NCBI GenBank assembly: GCA_002869565.1
Contig: PKUJ01000027.1
Location: 318,801-382,800 of the forward strand
From: Arcobacter sp.
GTDB lineage: Bacteria; Campylobacterota; Campylobacteria; Campylobacterales; Arcobacteraceae
Length of the DNA: 64,000 bases
Reading direction: 5' to 3'
Of the stretch, positions 35,346 to 43,950 are shown in pieces. The notes beneath the pieces are model-generated. The model saw only the letters and a list, made by a program, of their open reading frames with translations. It was not told the origin of the DNA and ran no database searches. How positions within the stretch are numbered: position 1 is the stretch's first letter; each line of letters begins with the position of its first letter. The position numbers and the translations under genes were made by a program.

Positions 35346-35815
35346 TGAAAGAGATAGGAAAAGTATTAGATACTTTTAGTGCAAAAAAAGGACAAAGTGG
35401 ATTGCCTCGTCCAAAAGTTCAGGAGTTAAAATTAATTAGTGGTTTTGGAATTGACGAAGATAAATTTGCTGGATTAGATGAAGAAAAAGCTGTGATGGTT
35501 GTGGGAAAACATACATATGATTTAGCAAAAGAAAATGGTATTAATCTTGAATTTGGAAGTTTAGGTGAAAATATTTTGTTTAATTTCAATCCACATGAGT
35601 ATAATGTTGGTACAATTCTACAAATTGGTAGTGTTGTATTAGAAATAACACAAGCTTGTACTATTTGTAATCATTTAACTGTTTTTAATGATGATTTACC
35701 AATTTTACTTCAGGATTGCAGAGGATTATATTGTAAGATTGTGAAAAGTGGCAATATATCTTCTTCAATGTCAGTTAAATTTAAAAAAGATTACCAAAAA
35801 GAAATTGCTTTATAA
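35345..35815 (+). CDS. MOSC-domain protein
   Basis: 156 residues; the GTG start overlaps the previous stop by one base. GLDEEKAVMVVGKHTYDLAKENGI, FGSLGENILFNF and ITQACTICNHL show the MOSC fold, which is related to the molybdenum-cofactor sulfurase C-terminus. The conserved Cys could carry sulfur or contact molybdopterin. No signal peptide, so cytoplasmic. Its place in a sox locus that contains the molybdenum enzyme SoxC suggests work on the cofactor or on sulfane sulfur, but this is inference. Confidence 0.83.
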   Translation: MKEIGKVLDTFSAKKGQSGLPRPKVQELKLISGFGIDEDKFAGLDEEKAVMVVGKHTYDLAKENGINLEFGSLGENILFNFNPHEYNVGTILQIGSVVLEITQACTICNHLTVFNDDLPILLQDCRGLYCKIVKSGNISSSMSVKFKKDYQKEIAL

Positions 35816-35829
35816 TTAAAGGAATAATA

Positions 35830-36267
35830 ATGAAAAAAGTTTTACTATTCATATTGATATCTGTTTTCGTATATGCAGAGTCAACTTTTAGCGATCCTAA
35901 ACCAACATTTGATTTGCCAAGAAAAGTGGCGATTCAATTATATGATTCAGACTTAAAAAAAGTAAATCATAATTTAAGTACGATTTATAATATTTTGAAA
36001 GAGTATCCAGCAGAGAGCCTTAAAGTAGTGGTTATTACATATGGAAATGGCATTAGAGCACTTAAAAAAGATTACGACAAAGATACCCTTGCTAGAATCA
36101 AGTCTTTAATGGAATATGATGTCGAATTTATAGTATGTAAAAATACAATGGAAACAATGAAGTGGACTAAAGATGATTTTATTGATGATGTAGAATATGT
36201 TCAAGCTGGAATTGTAGAACTAATTGAGAGACAAGTAAATGGTTATATAGGCATGATTGCCTACTAA
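35830..36267 (+). CDS. Periplasmic DsrE-like protein
   Basis: 145 residues with a signal peptide (ending VYAES near 17). LPRKVAIQLYDSD, LKVVVITYGNGI and VEFIVCKNTMETM follow the DsrE/DsrF pattern, and Cys103 is in the place of the sulfur-carrying cysteine of DsrE. It could relay persulfide sulfur in the periplasm. It is part of the same forward gene group as the MOSC gene and the hydrolase, 14 and 18 bp from them. Confidence 0.78.
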   Translation: MKKVLLFILISVFVYAESTFSDPKPTFDLPRKVAIQLYDSDLKKVNHNLSTIYNILKEYPAESLKVVVITYGNGIRALKKDYDKDTLARIKSLMEYDVEFIVCKNTMETMKWTKDDFIDDVEYVQAGIVELIERQVNGYIGMIAY

Positions 36268-36285
36268 TTCATAAAAGGAATCAAA

Positions 36286-37074
36286 ATGTTAAAAAAAATT
36301 TTACTATTAAGTGTTTTAGCTTTTTTATTTGTAAGTAATGCGTATGCCAAAAAAGTTTCACAAGATGAGTGTAGTTTAAAAGGTGAATATTTTATTTTTG
36401 CAGGTGATGAGTGTATTGAGTTTCGAGCATTTGAGGGTGAAACTAAGGATCATATAATAGTGATTGTTCACGGTACTTGGGATGAAGGCACAAATACACT
36501 TGGAAGATATGCCCCTTTTGCTGAAACGATAAATTTAAACACAGATTTAACAACTATTGCTATTGCACTTCCCGGGTATTCAAACTCTTCGACTAACAAC
36601 TTTACATCATTAGCTCATAAAGGTGTAAAAAACTTAGCAGCTAAAAAAGAGTATGTTTTATTTCTTGGGAAACTTATTAGTGCATTAAAAGCTAAATACG
36701 AAGCAAAAACAGTTTCTTTAATGGGTCATAGTGCTGGTGCCATGATGAGTGCAACTCTAACAGGATTAAAGCCTAATCTTATTCAAAATATTGCCCTTGT
36801 TGGGGGAAGATATGATATTCATAAAGATGAAAAAGGTGATTTAATCTCTATGATTGATATTATAGATAATATTAATAAAGATACAAACTTTTTATTTATT
36901 TATGGAACAGAAGATAAAATTTCAAAACCAGAAGTTACAACAGAGTTTTTTAAAATAGCTATTGATAAAGGTTTAAAAGCAAAACTTGTAAAAGTCCAAG
37001 GTGCAGGGCACATCGATTTAGATATGACTGATAGTGCGGTTGAAGCTTTTAGTGTAATGTTAGAAGAAGAGTAA
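36286..37074 (+). CDS. Exported alpha/beta hydrolase
   Basis: 262 residues with a signal peptide (ending AYAK near 22). The oxyanion region IVHGTWDEGTN, nucleophile Ser149 in MGHSAGAMMS, the Asp in FIYGTEDKIS and the His in GAGHIDLD complete a catalytic triad. Two cysteines (CSLKG, DECIEF) near the N-terminus may form a disulfide. The substrate is unknown. It ends the forward sox-associated gene group and is convergent with the metallo-beta-lactamase-fold gene three bases away. Confidence 0.8.
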   Translation: MLKKILLLSVLAFLFVSNAYAKKVSQDECSLKGEYFIFAGDECIEFRAFEGETKDHIIVIVHGTWDEGTNTLGRYAPFAETINLNTDLTTIAIALPGYSNSSTNNFTSLAHKGVKNLAAKKEYVLFLGKLISALKAKYEAKTVSLMGHSAGAMMSATLTGLKPNLIQNIALVGGRYDIHKDEKGDLISMIDIIDNINKDTNFLFIYGTEDKISKPEVTTEFFKIAIDKGLKAKLVKVQGAGHIDLDMTDSAVEAFSVMLEEE

Positions 37075-37076
37075 TT

Positions 37077-37997
37077 TTACTCTTCTTCATAAAACTCTAA
37101 CTCTCCATAGGCATCAAATACATTTCTTTTATTTAGTTGTTCAAATAAAGCTTTATCTTTAAATTCTTCCATTTTTACAACCTTTGTTACTTCTCCTACA
37201 CCAATGTCATCTTCAACAGCTTTCATAACTCTTTGTTTTAGAAGAGTAAAATATTGTTTTGTTTCATTTATTGCATTTTTACTAGTATCATGACCATGTC
37301 CAGGAATTAAATTTTCATAATCCATTTCATTCATCATTTTAACAGCTTTTAGTTCTCCTATAACAGAACCATCTCTATTTGATGTAATTCTTCCATTCAT
37401 AACTAAATCACTTGAAAAAATTGTTTTGTTACTTGGTATATAAACAAATAAATCTTCACTTGTATGAGCTTTTACTCCTACTGGAATAATTTGAAATTCA
37501 GTATTGTCAACTTTTATAATTGTTGGTTCTGTAATCTCTTTTTCAACTTTTATTATTTTTGTATTTTTAATTTCATCTTTAGATAAGGTCTTAAACATTC
37601 TAGTTTTGGAATCTAAAGTATAATTTTTATTTATGAGAGAAGTTCCTATTAGTTTGGAATTGAATTTTTCTTTATAATAAGAGGCTCCTAGCCAATGATC
37701 ATCATGCTCATGAGTCAGAATTACTGTATGTACAGGAAGTTTTGATATCTTGCTCATTTCTTCATATGCCTGTCTTGCAATTTCATATGTACCACCTGCA
37801 TCAATTAAAACATAGTTTTTCCCAGTATTTACAAAACAATGATTTGACATAAATCCACCATTCTTTTTTGATGGAGCTTCAAGCTTTCCTAAAAAACACC
37901 AAGTATTTTGATTTATTTTTTTTGGTTCTAAATTATAATCAAATGCAAAAAGGGATATTGTCCCAATTAAAAAAGTACTAACAACTATTTTTCTCAT
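37077..37997 (-). CDS. Periplasmic metallo-beta-lactamase-fold hydrolase, SoxH-like
   Basis: 306 residues with a signal peptide (ending FAFD near 20). The zinc motif THEHDDHW lies at 95-102, followed by SDLVMNGR and the histidine in LIPGHGHD. Such proteins (SoxH and the quinoprotein-associated hydrolases) often accompany sox genes, with an unknown thiol or glutathione-type substrate. Cysteines near the N-terminus are Cys34 and Cys54. It is encoded nine bases after the sensor kinase on the same strand. Confidence 0.83.
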   Translation of the reverse strand: MRKIVVSTFLIGTISLFAFDYNLEPKKINQNTWCFLGKLEAPSKKNGGFMSNHCFVNTGKNYVLIDAGGTYEIARQAYEEMSKISKLPVHTVILTHEHDDHWLGASYYKEKFNSKLIGTSLINKNYTLDSKTRMFKTLSKDEIKNTKIIKVEKEITEPTIIKVDNTEFQIIPVGVKAHTSEDLFVYIPSNKTIFSSDLVMNGRITSNRDGSVIGELKAVKMMNEMDYENLIPGHGHDTSKNAINETKQYFTLLKQRVMKAVEDDIGVGEVTKVVKMEEFKDKALFEQLNKRNVFDAYGELEFYEEE

Positions 37998-38006
37998 CTT
38001 TAACCT

Positions 38007-39950
38007 TTAAATTGGAATATTTATTTTAAATTCACAACCATCAAAAATTTTATTTTCATAGGTATATTGAATATTTTTTACACTAATTGTACCATGTAGA
38101 TGTTTGTTTATTATTTGGTTTGTCATAAATAATCCTATACCAGTGCCTAAACTTTGGTGTTTAGTAGTGAAATATGGTTCAAATATATTATTAATTATAT
38201 TTTTATCAATCCCTCCTGCACTGTCTTTAAATATAATTACTATATTTGAATCTTCTTTTTTTGCTTCTATAAAAACATATCTAAAATTTTTTGGTATAAG
38301 TTTTATATTAAACGCGTCGTGGGAGTTATTGAAAATATTTAGTAAAGCTTGTATAAAGAGGTTTTCATTTAGACTAACAAGTAGTTTTTTATCAATATCT
38401 GAAATACATATAATATCGTTACTATCATATGATTCTTTGACTAAATTTAGTATTATATAAAAAGTATCAGATAAATCTATTAATTCTTTTTTTTGAATAT
38501 TATTATCAAAGTATGATGCAAAATCATTAATAGTTTTTGCTAAATAATTTCCATTGTTCATTATTTTATCTGCGTAATTAATTAATTCTTTTTCACTTAA
38601 TTCTCTCTTTAGTTCAAAAGATAATTTTATGCTACTAGCTATTGTTGTAATAATAGATAATGGTTGTTTCCACTGGTGAGAAATATTTTTAAGCATTTCC
38701 CCAACTGCTGTAACTTTTGCTTGATTATGTATTAAAATCTCTTGTTCTTGCACTTTTAATTCATTTAATTTTTTTTGATGAATATTTCTATGAATTCCAC
38801 ATATTTGTGTTGCTTTTTCATTTTTATCTCTTTGAACAACTCCTCCTACACTCTCTATCCAAATATAATCACCATTTATATGTTTTATCCTATATTCAAT
38901 TGAAAATGAGTCTTTTTCTTTGAAATTATTTTCTATTAATGGGAGCAAAATTTTTAAATCATTAGGATGTATTTTATCAATCCATTCTTCAGTTGAATTT
39001 GTAAACTCTTCATTACTTAGTCCTATCATTTTTAACCAAATATCATTAACATGTAATTGTTTAGTTTTTAAGTTCAAGTCCCAATAGCCTAATTCACTAC
39101 TGTTTATTACATTTAATAATTGATTTTTAGAATTTTCTAGTTCTTTTGTTCTGTATTTTACTTTTAAATCTAATTTTTTATTGAGTAGTTCAAGTTTTAA
39201 ATTTTGTATATAGAGTTTTTTATTATATTGGTAATAAAAATATATAAAAATAAGTGTGGCAATTAAGATATAAAAAGCCGTTTTAAATGTTTGCCTATAT
39301 GCTTTTTCATATGCTTTGTTAAGAGGTTTTTCAACAGACATAATAGCTTTTATATTACCTATTTTTTCACCAAAACCTGCTTTATCTCCGTAAATATCAA
39401 CAAGTTGTTTAGGTGCAATTTCAGGTGTATCATGGCATCGCATACATTTTGACTCTAATTTTCTAGTAGGTAAAGCTATATATAAAATATCTCCATTTTT
39501 ATTTTTTTTGATTGACTCATATCTTTTTAATTCATTTGAAATAAATTTATTTAGAATTATCTTTTCTTCATCACTTGCAGTGTTTTTAGGATTTCTTGGG
39601 TTAGGAGATGCAAATCTAATATCTATAGTAGGAAGATTATTTTCTTTCTTTATTTCATTATAGTATTCATTTACTTTATTTGCGCTATAGGTCGAGGAAA
39701 GTAGGGGGGAAGTAAAATAATGATGTGGAATTATACCTTCTTGTTGTAGTTTATAGATTTCATCTTTTTGATCATTACTTACATACTTTCTTAAAGCACT
39801 AGTTTGCATTAATACATCTTCTATGTGTATTATCTCGCTATTTATCACATTTTTTTTATTATCTTGATGTATAAAATAAATAACTATAAGATATAAACAA
39901 AATGCTAGTAAAACTATTTTTTTAAATTTGTACATTTCTTTGTAATTCAA
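38007..39950 (-). CDS. Sensor histidine kinase with periplasmic c-heme (Tll0287-like) domain
   Basis: 647 residues: membrane segment about 9-27, periplasmic domain about 28-222, second membrane segment about 223-241, coiled coil, a PAS domain (about 275-400, ending ICGIHRNIHQKK), then the kinase core. The periplasmic domain resembles Tll0287/DUF3365 and carries CMRCH at 169-173 in the usual place of the heme site. The phospho-accepting His is in NISHQWKQPLS, and GGIDKNIINNIFEPYFTTK and GTGIGLFM form the ATP site. The start is TTG four bases after GGAGA. No response-regulator gene is adjacent. It probably senses redox state or a gas in the periplasm. Confidence 0.85.
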   Translation of the reverse strand: MNYKEMYKFKKIVLLAFCLYLIVIYFIHQDNKKNVINSEIIHIEDVLMQTSALRKYVSNDQKDEIYKLQQEGIIPHHYFTSPLLSSTYSANKVNEYYNEIKKENNLPTIDIRFASPNPRNPKNTASDEEKIILNKFISNELKRYESIKKNKNGDILYIALPTRKLESKCMRCHDTPEIAPKQLVDIYGDKAGFGEKIGNIKAIMSVEKPLNKAYEKAYRQTFKTAFYILIATLIFIYFYYQYNKKLYIQNLKLELLNKKLDLKVKYRTKELENSKNQLLNVINSSELGYWDLNLKTKQLHVNDIWLKMIGLSNEEFTNSTEEWIDKIHPNDLKILLPLIENNFKEKDSFSIEYRIKHINGDYIWIESVGGVVQRDKNEKATQICGIHRNIHQKKLNELKVQEQEILIHNQAKVTAVGEMLKNISHQWKQPLSIITTIASSIKLSFELKRELSEKELINYADKIMNNGNYLAKTINDFASYFDNNIQKKELIDLSDTFYIILNLVKESYDSNDIICISDIDKKLLVSLNENLFIQALLNIFNNSHDAFNIKLIPKNFRYVFIEAKKEDSNIVIIFKDSAGGIDKNIINNIFEPYFTTKHQSLGTGIGLFMTNQIINKHLHGTISVKNIQYTYENKIFDGCEFKINIPI

Positions 39951-40091
39951 AAGGTCTCCAAAATAAGTGTAAGTTATAATTATACAATAGATTAAATTAA
40001 AAATTTATATAATCATTATTTCCTATTTACACTATATTTAGTAAGTCTATTGTAGGATTACTTAATAATTACAAATTAGGGATTTTTATAT

Positions 40092-41249
40092 ATGGATAAA
40101 AAGAAAGAAATACAATTTAATTTAAATAATTTTTTATTATCAGTTTCTCTTGGTCTTGAATTAGTAGAAAAAGATATTCATAGTACAACAAATAATCATT
40201 CAAAAAGGGTTGCTTATATAAGTTTAAAAATAGGTCAACAATTAAATTTGAAACCACAAGAATTATCAGATTTATGTGCATATTCTTTAGCACATAATGT
40301 AGCTCTTAAAAAAAAGAGTGAATACAACAAAGAGCATTTAGAACTTACACAAGAATTAGTAGATAAATTGCCTTTTTTATGTGGATATAGAGATGTACTT
40401 AAATATTATCGTGAATACTTTGATGGTAGTGGAATCTTTGGATTAAAAAATAATGATATTCCTCTCTTTTCTCAAATCATATCATTTTCACATATTTTAG
40501 ATGATAAATTTGATTTAAGTGGTGATAATATTGAAAATAGAAAAGGTATTGTAGCTTTTTTAGAACAAGAAGAAGAAGTTCTTTTTTCAAAAGAAATAGT
40601 CGATAAATTTTTGGATGCTTCATCAACTATTGATTTTTGGTTAGATATGCAAAATGAAAATGATATATTATATTTTATTTTTGGTTCTTTATATGATTTT
40701 ACTATTTCTCCTAGATTTGAAGAAGTATTAACATTTACTTCTGTTTTTGATTCATTAATTGAGGGAGAAAACAATTTTTTAGATTTGTGTTCAAAGATGA
40801 GTGATTTCTATAAATTTGATCATAAAGATAAATATACTTTTTTAATAGCTGCATCTTTACATAAAATAGGAAAGTTAGCGATACCTAAAAAAATATTAGA
40901 TAAAAAAGAGAGTCTTACTGATGCTGAATATGAAGTAATTAAATCTTATCCTTACTATACAAAAAAAATATTAAATAACTTGATGGGATTTAATGATATA
41001 ACAAATTGGGCTTGTCGTGTACAAGAATCAATAGATGGTACTGGTTATCCATATAAATTGTCAGGGAAAGAGCTAAGCTTAAAAGATAGATTAATGGCAG
41101 TTTTAAATATATATTATTCTTTGATAAATAAAAAATCATACAGAAATGCTTATTCTCATAATGAATCAATTGAAATCATGAGAAAGTTGGCTATTACAAG
41201 TAAATTAGATTCTTCAATAGTTGAAGATGTAGATACTCAATTTTCTTGA
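40092..41249 (+). CDS. Tandem degenerate HD-GYP-type protein
   Basis: 385 residues in two related halves. The first half has HSKRVAYISLKIG, then AHNVALKK where HD would be, and DGSGIFGLKNNDIPLFSQIISFSHI. The second half has LHKIGKLAIPKKILDKK, where the metal-binding HD reads His-Lys, then DGTGYPYKLSGKELSLKDRLMAVLNIYYSL. The GYP region is well kept in the second half but the key Asp is lost in both. It probably no longer cuts c-di-GMP as normal HD-GYP enzymes do, and may be a sensor or adaptor. It is divergent from the sensor kinase. Confidence 0.8.
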   Translation: MDKKKEIQFNLNNFLLSVSLGLELVEKDIHSTTNNHSKRVAYISLKIGQQLNLKPQELSDLCAYSLAHNVALKKKSEYNKEHLELTQELVDKLPFLCGYRDVLKYYREYFDGSGIFGLKNNDIPLFSQIISFSHILDDKFDLSGDNIENRKGIVAFLEQEEEVLFSKEIVDKFLDASSTIDFWLDMQNENDILYFIFGSLYDFTISPRFEEVLTFTSVFDSLIEGENNFLDLCSKMSDFYKFDHKDKYTFLIAASLHKIGKLAIPKKILDKKESLTDAEYEVIKSYPYYTKKILNNLMGFNDITNWACRVQESIDGTGYPYKLSGKELSLKDRLMAVLNIYYSLINKKSYRNAYSHNESIEIMRKLAITSKLDSSIVEDVDTQFS

Positions 41250-41277
41250 TTATAAACCCAAAATGTTGGGTTTATAA
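41250..41277. terminator. Bidirectional rho-independent terminator
   Basis: TTATAAACCCAA (41250-41261), loop AATG, and TTGGGTTTATAA (41266-41277): a perfect 12-bp stem. It lies exactly between the stop codons of two convergent genes and has T-rich tails on both strands. Confidence 0.85.
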
Positions 41278-41278
41278 T

Positions 41279-41962
41279 TTATTCTGATATTGTTGTTAAA
41301 TTCAACATTTTCCATGCATACATTCCACCTCTGTACCATCTAATTTTTTCTTGAGGAAAACCAATCTTTATTAATGTTTTAATTGCAAAAGTTGATTGCG
41401 GACACCATGGACCATTACAAAAAAGTAATAATTCTTTTGCTTTTGAAAAGTCATAGTTATTTTTACTTATTTCTTTCGCTCCAATCATTTCTAAAACATC
41501 ATAAAAATCATCAGGATATTTTTCTTTATTAAAATAAGTAAAAGGGATATTTTCTGCAGTAGGAATTGTCATCTGTAAAAACCAATCAGGTAATCTAGCA
41601 TCAATTAAAAGCATTTTTTTATTTGTTTGAGATTCCTTGATAAAATTGATTACTTCGACTTCTCCGACAGTTTTTATTTTATCATTTATATTCATTGGAG
41701 TAATTTTACCTACCGTAGTAACAAATTTTTTAACACATTTCTCTGGAAGATTCGGATTTGCGTAATTTCCTGACCAAATATTTATTGGATCAGCACCATT
41801 TATTGTTCTACACTCTTCATCATGCATTCTCTTTATCACATAAGTTGTGTCTTCATCATAAGTAATATTAATGCCATTACCTTTTAAATCTAAATCATTA
41901 GCAGTTAATGAGATTACTAACAAGCTAGAAATCAATAAGTACTTAATTGTTTTTCTTAACAT
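41279..41962 (-). CDS. Periplasmic rhodanese-like protein, paralogue of the sox-linked one
   Basis: 227 residues with a signal peptide (ending LTAND near 21). The rhodanese domain is at about 95-225 with LLIDARLPDWFLQMTIPTAENIP and the active loop CNGPWCPQ (Cys182, Cys187), the same two-cysteine spacing as CNGYWCGQ in the protein at 32004. An N-terminal extra region holds Cys51 and Cys76. The ends WYRGGMYAWKMLNL and YYRGGMQAWTSLGF also match, so the two are paralogues. It should handle sulfane sulfur in the periplasm. A clear AGGAG lies upstream of its ATG. Confidence 0.83.
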   Translation of the reverse strand: MLRKTIKYLLISSLLVISLTANDLDLKGNGINITYDEDTTYVIKRMHDEECRTINGADPINIWSGNYANPNLPEKCVKKFVTTVGKITPMNINDKIKTVGEVEVINFIKESQTNKKMLLIDARLPDWFLQMTIPTAENIPFTYFNKEKYPDDFYDVLEMIGAKEISKNNYDFSKAKELLLFCNGPWCPQSTFAIKTLIKIGFPQEKIRWYRGGMYAWKMLNLTTISE

Positions 41963-41998
41963 TTTATTCTCCTAAATATAAACTTAATATAAATAAAT

Positions 41999-42004
41999 AT
42001 TATA
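41999..42004 (-). promoter_or_regulatory. Predicted -10 box of the rhodanese gene at 41279
   Basis: TATAAT on the minus strand, 36 bases before the start codon, in an extremely AT-rich stretch, so chance occurrence is possible. Confidence 0.35.
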
Positions 42005-42076
42005 ATAAAAACATATTATATAACTTAAATAAATAATATAATTTTATAGAATAGATTAATTGAAAATCAAATTTTC

Positions 42077-42082
42077 TATAAT
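42077..42082 (+). promoter_or_regulatory. Predicted -10 box of the HELAH metallopeptidase gene
   Basis: TATAAT preceded by TTTTC, 23 bases before the ATG at 42106, with AAAGG at 42093-42097 as ribosome site. Confidence 0.45.
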
Positions 42083-42105
42083 GTATCTAAAGAAAGGTAA
42101 TTAGC

Positions 42106-43050
42106 ATGAAAAATGATATTAGTATAAAAATAAATGGTTTCTCAGAAGAAATTTCATTACAAATAGTAGATAAATTAAAAAAAATTATAAATGAATTTAC
42201 TACTTTAGATTTTAGAAGATTAAAAAATATTATAATTACTTCAAATTTTGAACAAGATATTGATAAATTAACAACTAACAATCAAACTAGATTTAAAAAT
42301 AGATATAAAACAAGTTCTGATACATATGCTTCAGTACTTACTATTCCTAATAAAACTGATTTTGAATTAATTTTAATAATAAAATCAGATTTTATTAAAA
42401 ATTTATTAGAAGATAACAAAGATCAAGGATATAAAAATGCTTTACATATAATTAATCATGAATTAGCACATATTCATGACAATAATAAAAAGATTGATGT
42501 ATTCAAAGATTTAATGAAAACAAATTCTTATAAGGGCAAAGATTCAATTATTTATCCTATGGCCGAGACTTGTTGGAGTGAATATATTGCGAACTACTTA
42601 TCTTCACCAAGTGCTTTGAATACTGATTATCCAAAAATTATGGCAAAAGCACTTACAATAAAAATAAAAGAGACAAGCTTTAATATAAAAACAGAACTTA
42701 CAGCTTACAAAATAAATAAAAATAGAGAGGATTTAGTAGAGTCATGTATTGAGCAAGTAGAATCATTACTTAAGAATGCTTCTTATCTCTTAGGTTATTT
42801 ACATGGTTTAAATATTAGCTTAGAAGAGTTGGACTATGAATCAGATTATATTTTAGAAACTTCATATTTTAAAGATATTTGGGAAGCTTTACAAAGTGAA
42901 TTTTATTCTATTGGAAATATTTATCCAAATGGTTTTATAAATTTAAGTATTTATAAAAATTTAACTTTTTACATAGAAGCATTTTATAACCAAATGGGGA
43001 TTGTATTTGATGAAAATGAAAAAGAGAAATTGAAAATCCATATTATGTAA
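42106..43050 (+). CDS. Uncharacterised cytoplasmic zinc-metallopeptidase-like protein
   Basis: 314 residues with no signal peptide or membrane segment. HELAH at 118-122 (NHELAHIHDNNK) is a zinc-peptidase HExxH, and Glu159 in WSEYIANYLSS, 37 residues later, is a likely third ligand, as in gluzincins. The rest is helical with no family I recognise. It stands alone, with its own promoter, convergent with the universal stress protein gene. It might be a peptidase acting on a regulator, as the ImmA/IrrE type does, but there is no DNA-binding gene beside it. Confidence 0.7.
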   Translation: MKNDISIKINGFSEEISLQIVDKLKKIINEFTTLDFRRLKNIIITSNFEQDIDKLTTNNQTRFKNRYKTSSDTYASVLTIPNKTDFELILIIKSDFIKNLLEDNKDQGYKNALHIINHELAHIHDNNKKIDVFKDLMKTNSYKGKDSIIYPMAETCWSEYIANYLSSPSALNTDYPKIMAKALTIKIKETSFNIKTELTAYKINKNREDLVESCIEQVESLLKNASYLLGYLHGLNISLEELDYESDYILETSYFKDIWEALQSEFYSIGNIYPNGFINLSIYKNLTFYIEAFYNQMGIVFDENEKEKLKIHIM

Positions 43051-43072
43051 GAAGGAAAAAAATTCCTTCTTC

Positions 43073-43924
43073 TTAATGAGCCATAAAAATTGGTAAAGTA
43101 CTATGACTTAGCATATATTTAGTTGTACCACCAAACATTAATTCTCTTAAGCCTTTATTTGTACCAAATGCACCTGCTACAATTAAGTCAAAATTTTCTT
43201 CTTGAGCATATTTTAGTAGTGCCTGTCCAGGTGTTTTCGTAGTTTTAACTATTTCATAAGTAGTTTTTATATTATGTGATAGTAAATAATCCTGTAATCT
43301 AGTCATTTGACTTAGATCTTTTATATATTCTTTTGATGAGATAATATGAACTCTTTTTGCTTTTCTTAAAAGAGGCATTGCTCTTGATACAGTTTTTGAA
43401 ATTTCAGGAGAATCATTCCATCCTATTAAAATATTATCAGTATTAAATTCAGTCATTTCTCTAGGAAACATTAATGCAGGCTTCCCACTTTTTGTTATTG
43501 TTGCTTCAAATGTTGCAGTAATTCTACCATCATGAGGAGACGAAACAATAACTAAATCACAATATTTTGATTCTTGTTCAATTAGTTTACTTCTAAATCC
43601 TTCACCTGTAATAGTCTCTGCTGTGGCTTGACCATCTTGTGGTTTAGAAGCAGTTATATCACCAATCTTTTTGATTTCTTCATTAAAAATTGTTTCATGT
43701 ATGTGTAACTCTTCTTCAAATCTATCTTTTGTCATCGCATTTAATTCTTTTAATACCGGCTCTGGTAAATTATTATCGAATTTCATCATTTGACTTGGTT
43801 TTACTTGTGCTTTAAAAATTTCTATATGTGCCTTAAAATATTTTGCAATCAATAATGCACCATGTATTCTTCCTCTAAGTTCTCCACCACCACCTAGTGG
43901 GAAAAAAATTCTTTTATACTCCAT
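43073..43924 (-). CDS. Two-domain universal stress protein
   Basis: 283 residues with two UspA-type halves. The N-terminal half opens IFFPLGGGGELRGRIHGALLIAKYF; the second half starts near residue 165 (ILIGWNDSPEISKTVSRAMPLL) and ends with DLIVAGAFGTNKGLRELMFGGTTKYMLSHSTLPIFMAH, which contains the G-2x-G-9x-G-S/T-like ATP-binding pattern. It is a cytoplasmic stress protein; the exact role is unknown. Its promoter region carries phased repeats and a palindrome (43951-43992). Confidence 0.83.
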   Translation of the reverse strand: MEYKRIFFPLGGGGELRGRIHGALLIAKYFKAHIEIFKAQVKPSQMMKFDNNLPEPVLKELNAMTKDRFEEELHIHETIFNEEIKKIGDITASKPQDGQATAETITGEGFRSKLIEQESKYCDLVIVSSPHDGRITATFEATITKSGKPALMFPREMTEFNTDNILIGWNDSPEISKTVSRAMPLLRKAKRVHIISSKEYIKDLSQMTRLQDYLLSHNIKTTYEIVKTTKTPGQALLKYAQEENFDLIVAGAFGTNKGLRELMFGGTTKYMLSHSTLPIFMAH

Positions 43925-43942
43925 GTCTTTTCCTTTTGAGTA

Positions 43943-43948
43943 ATTATA
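43943..43948 (-). promoter_or_regulatory. Possible -10 box of the universal stress protein gene
   Basis: TATAAT on the minus strand, 18 bases before the ATG. If used, the leader is very short but still includes the AGGA ribosome site, and the -35 region falls within the palindrome at 43957-43978. Confidence 0.35.
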
Positions 43949-43950
43949 AA

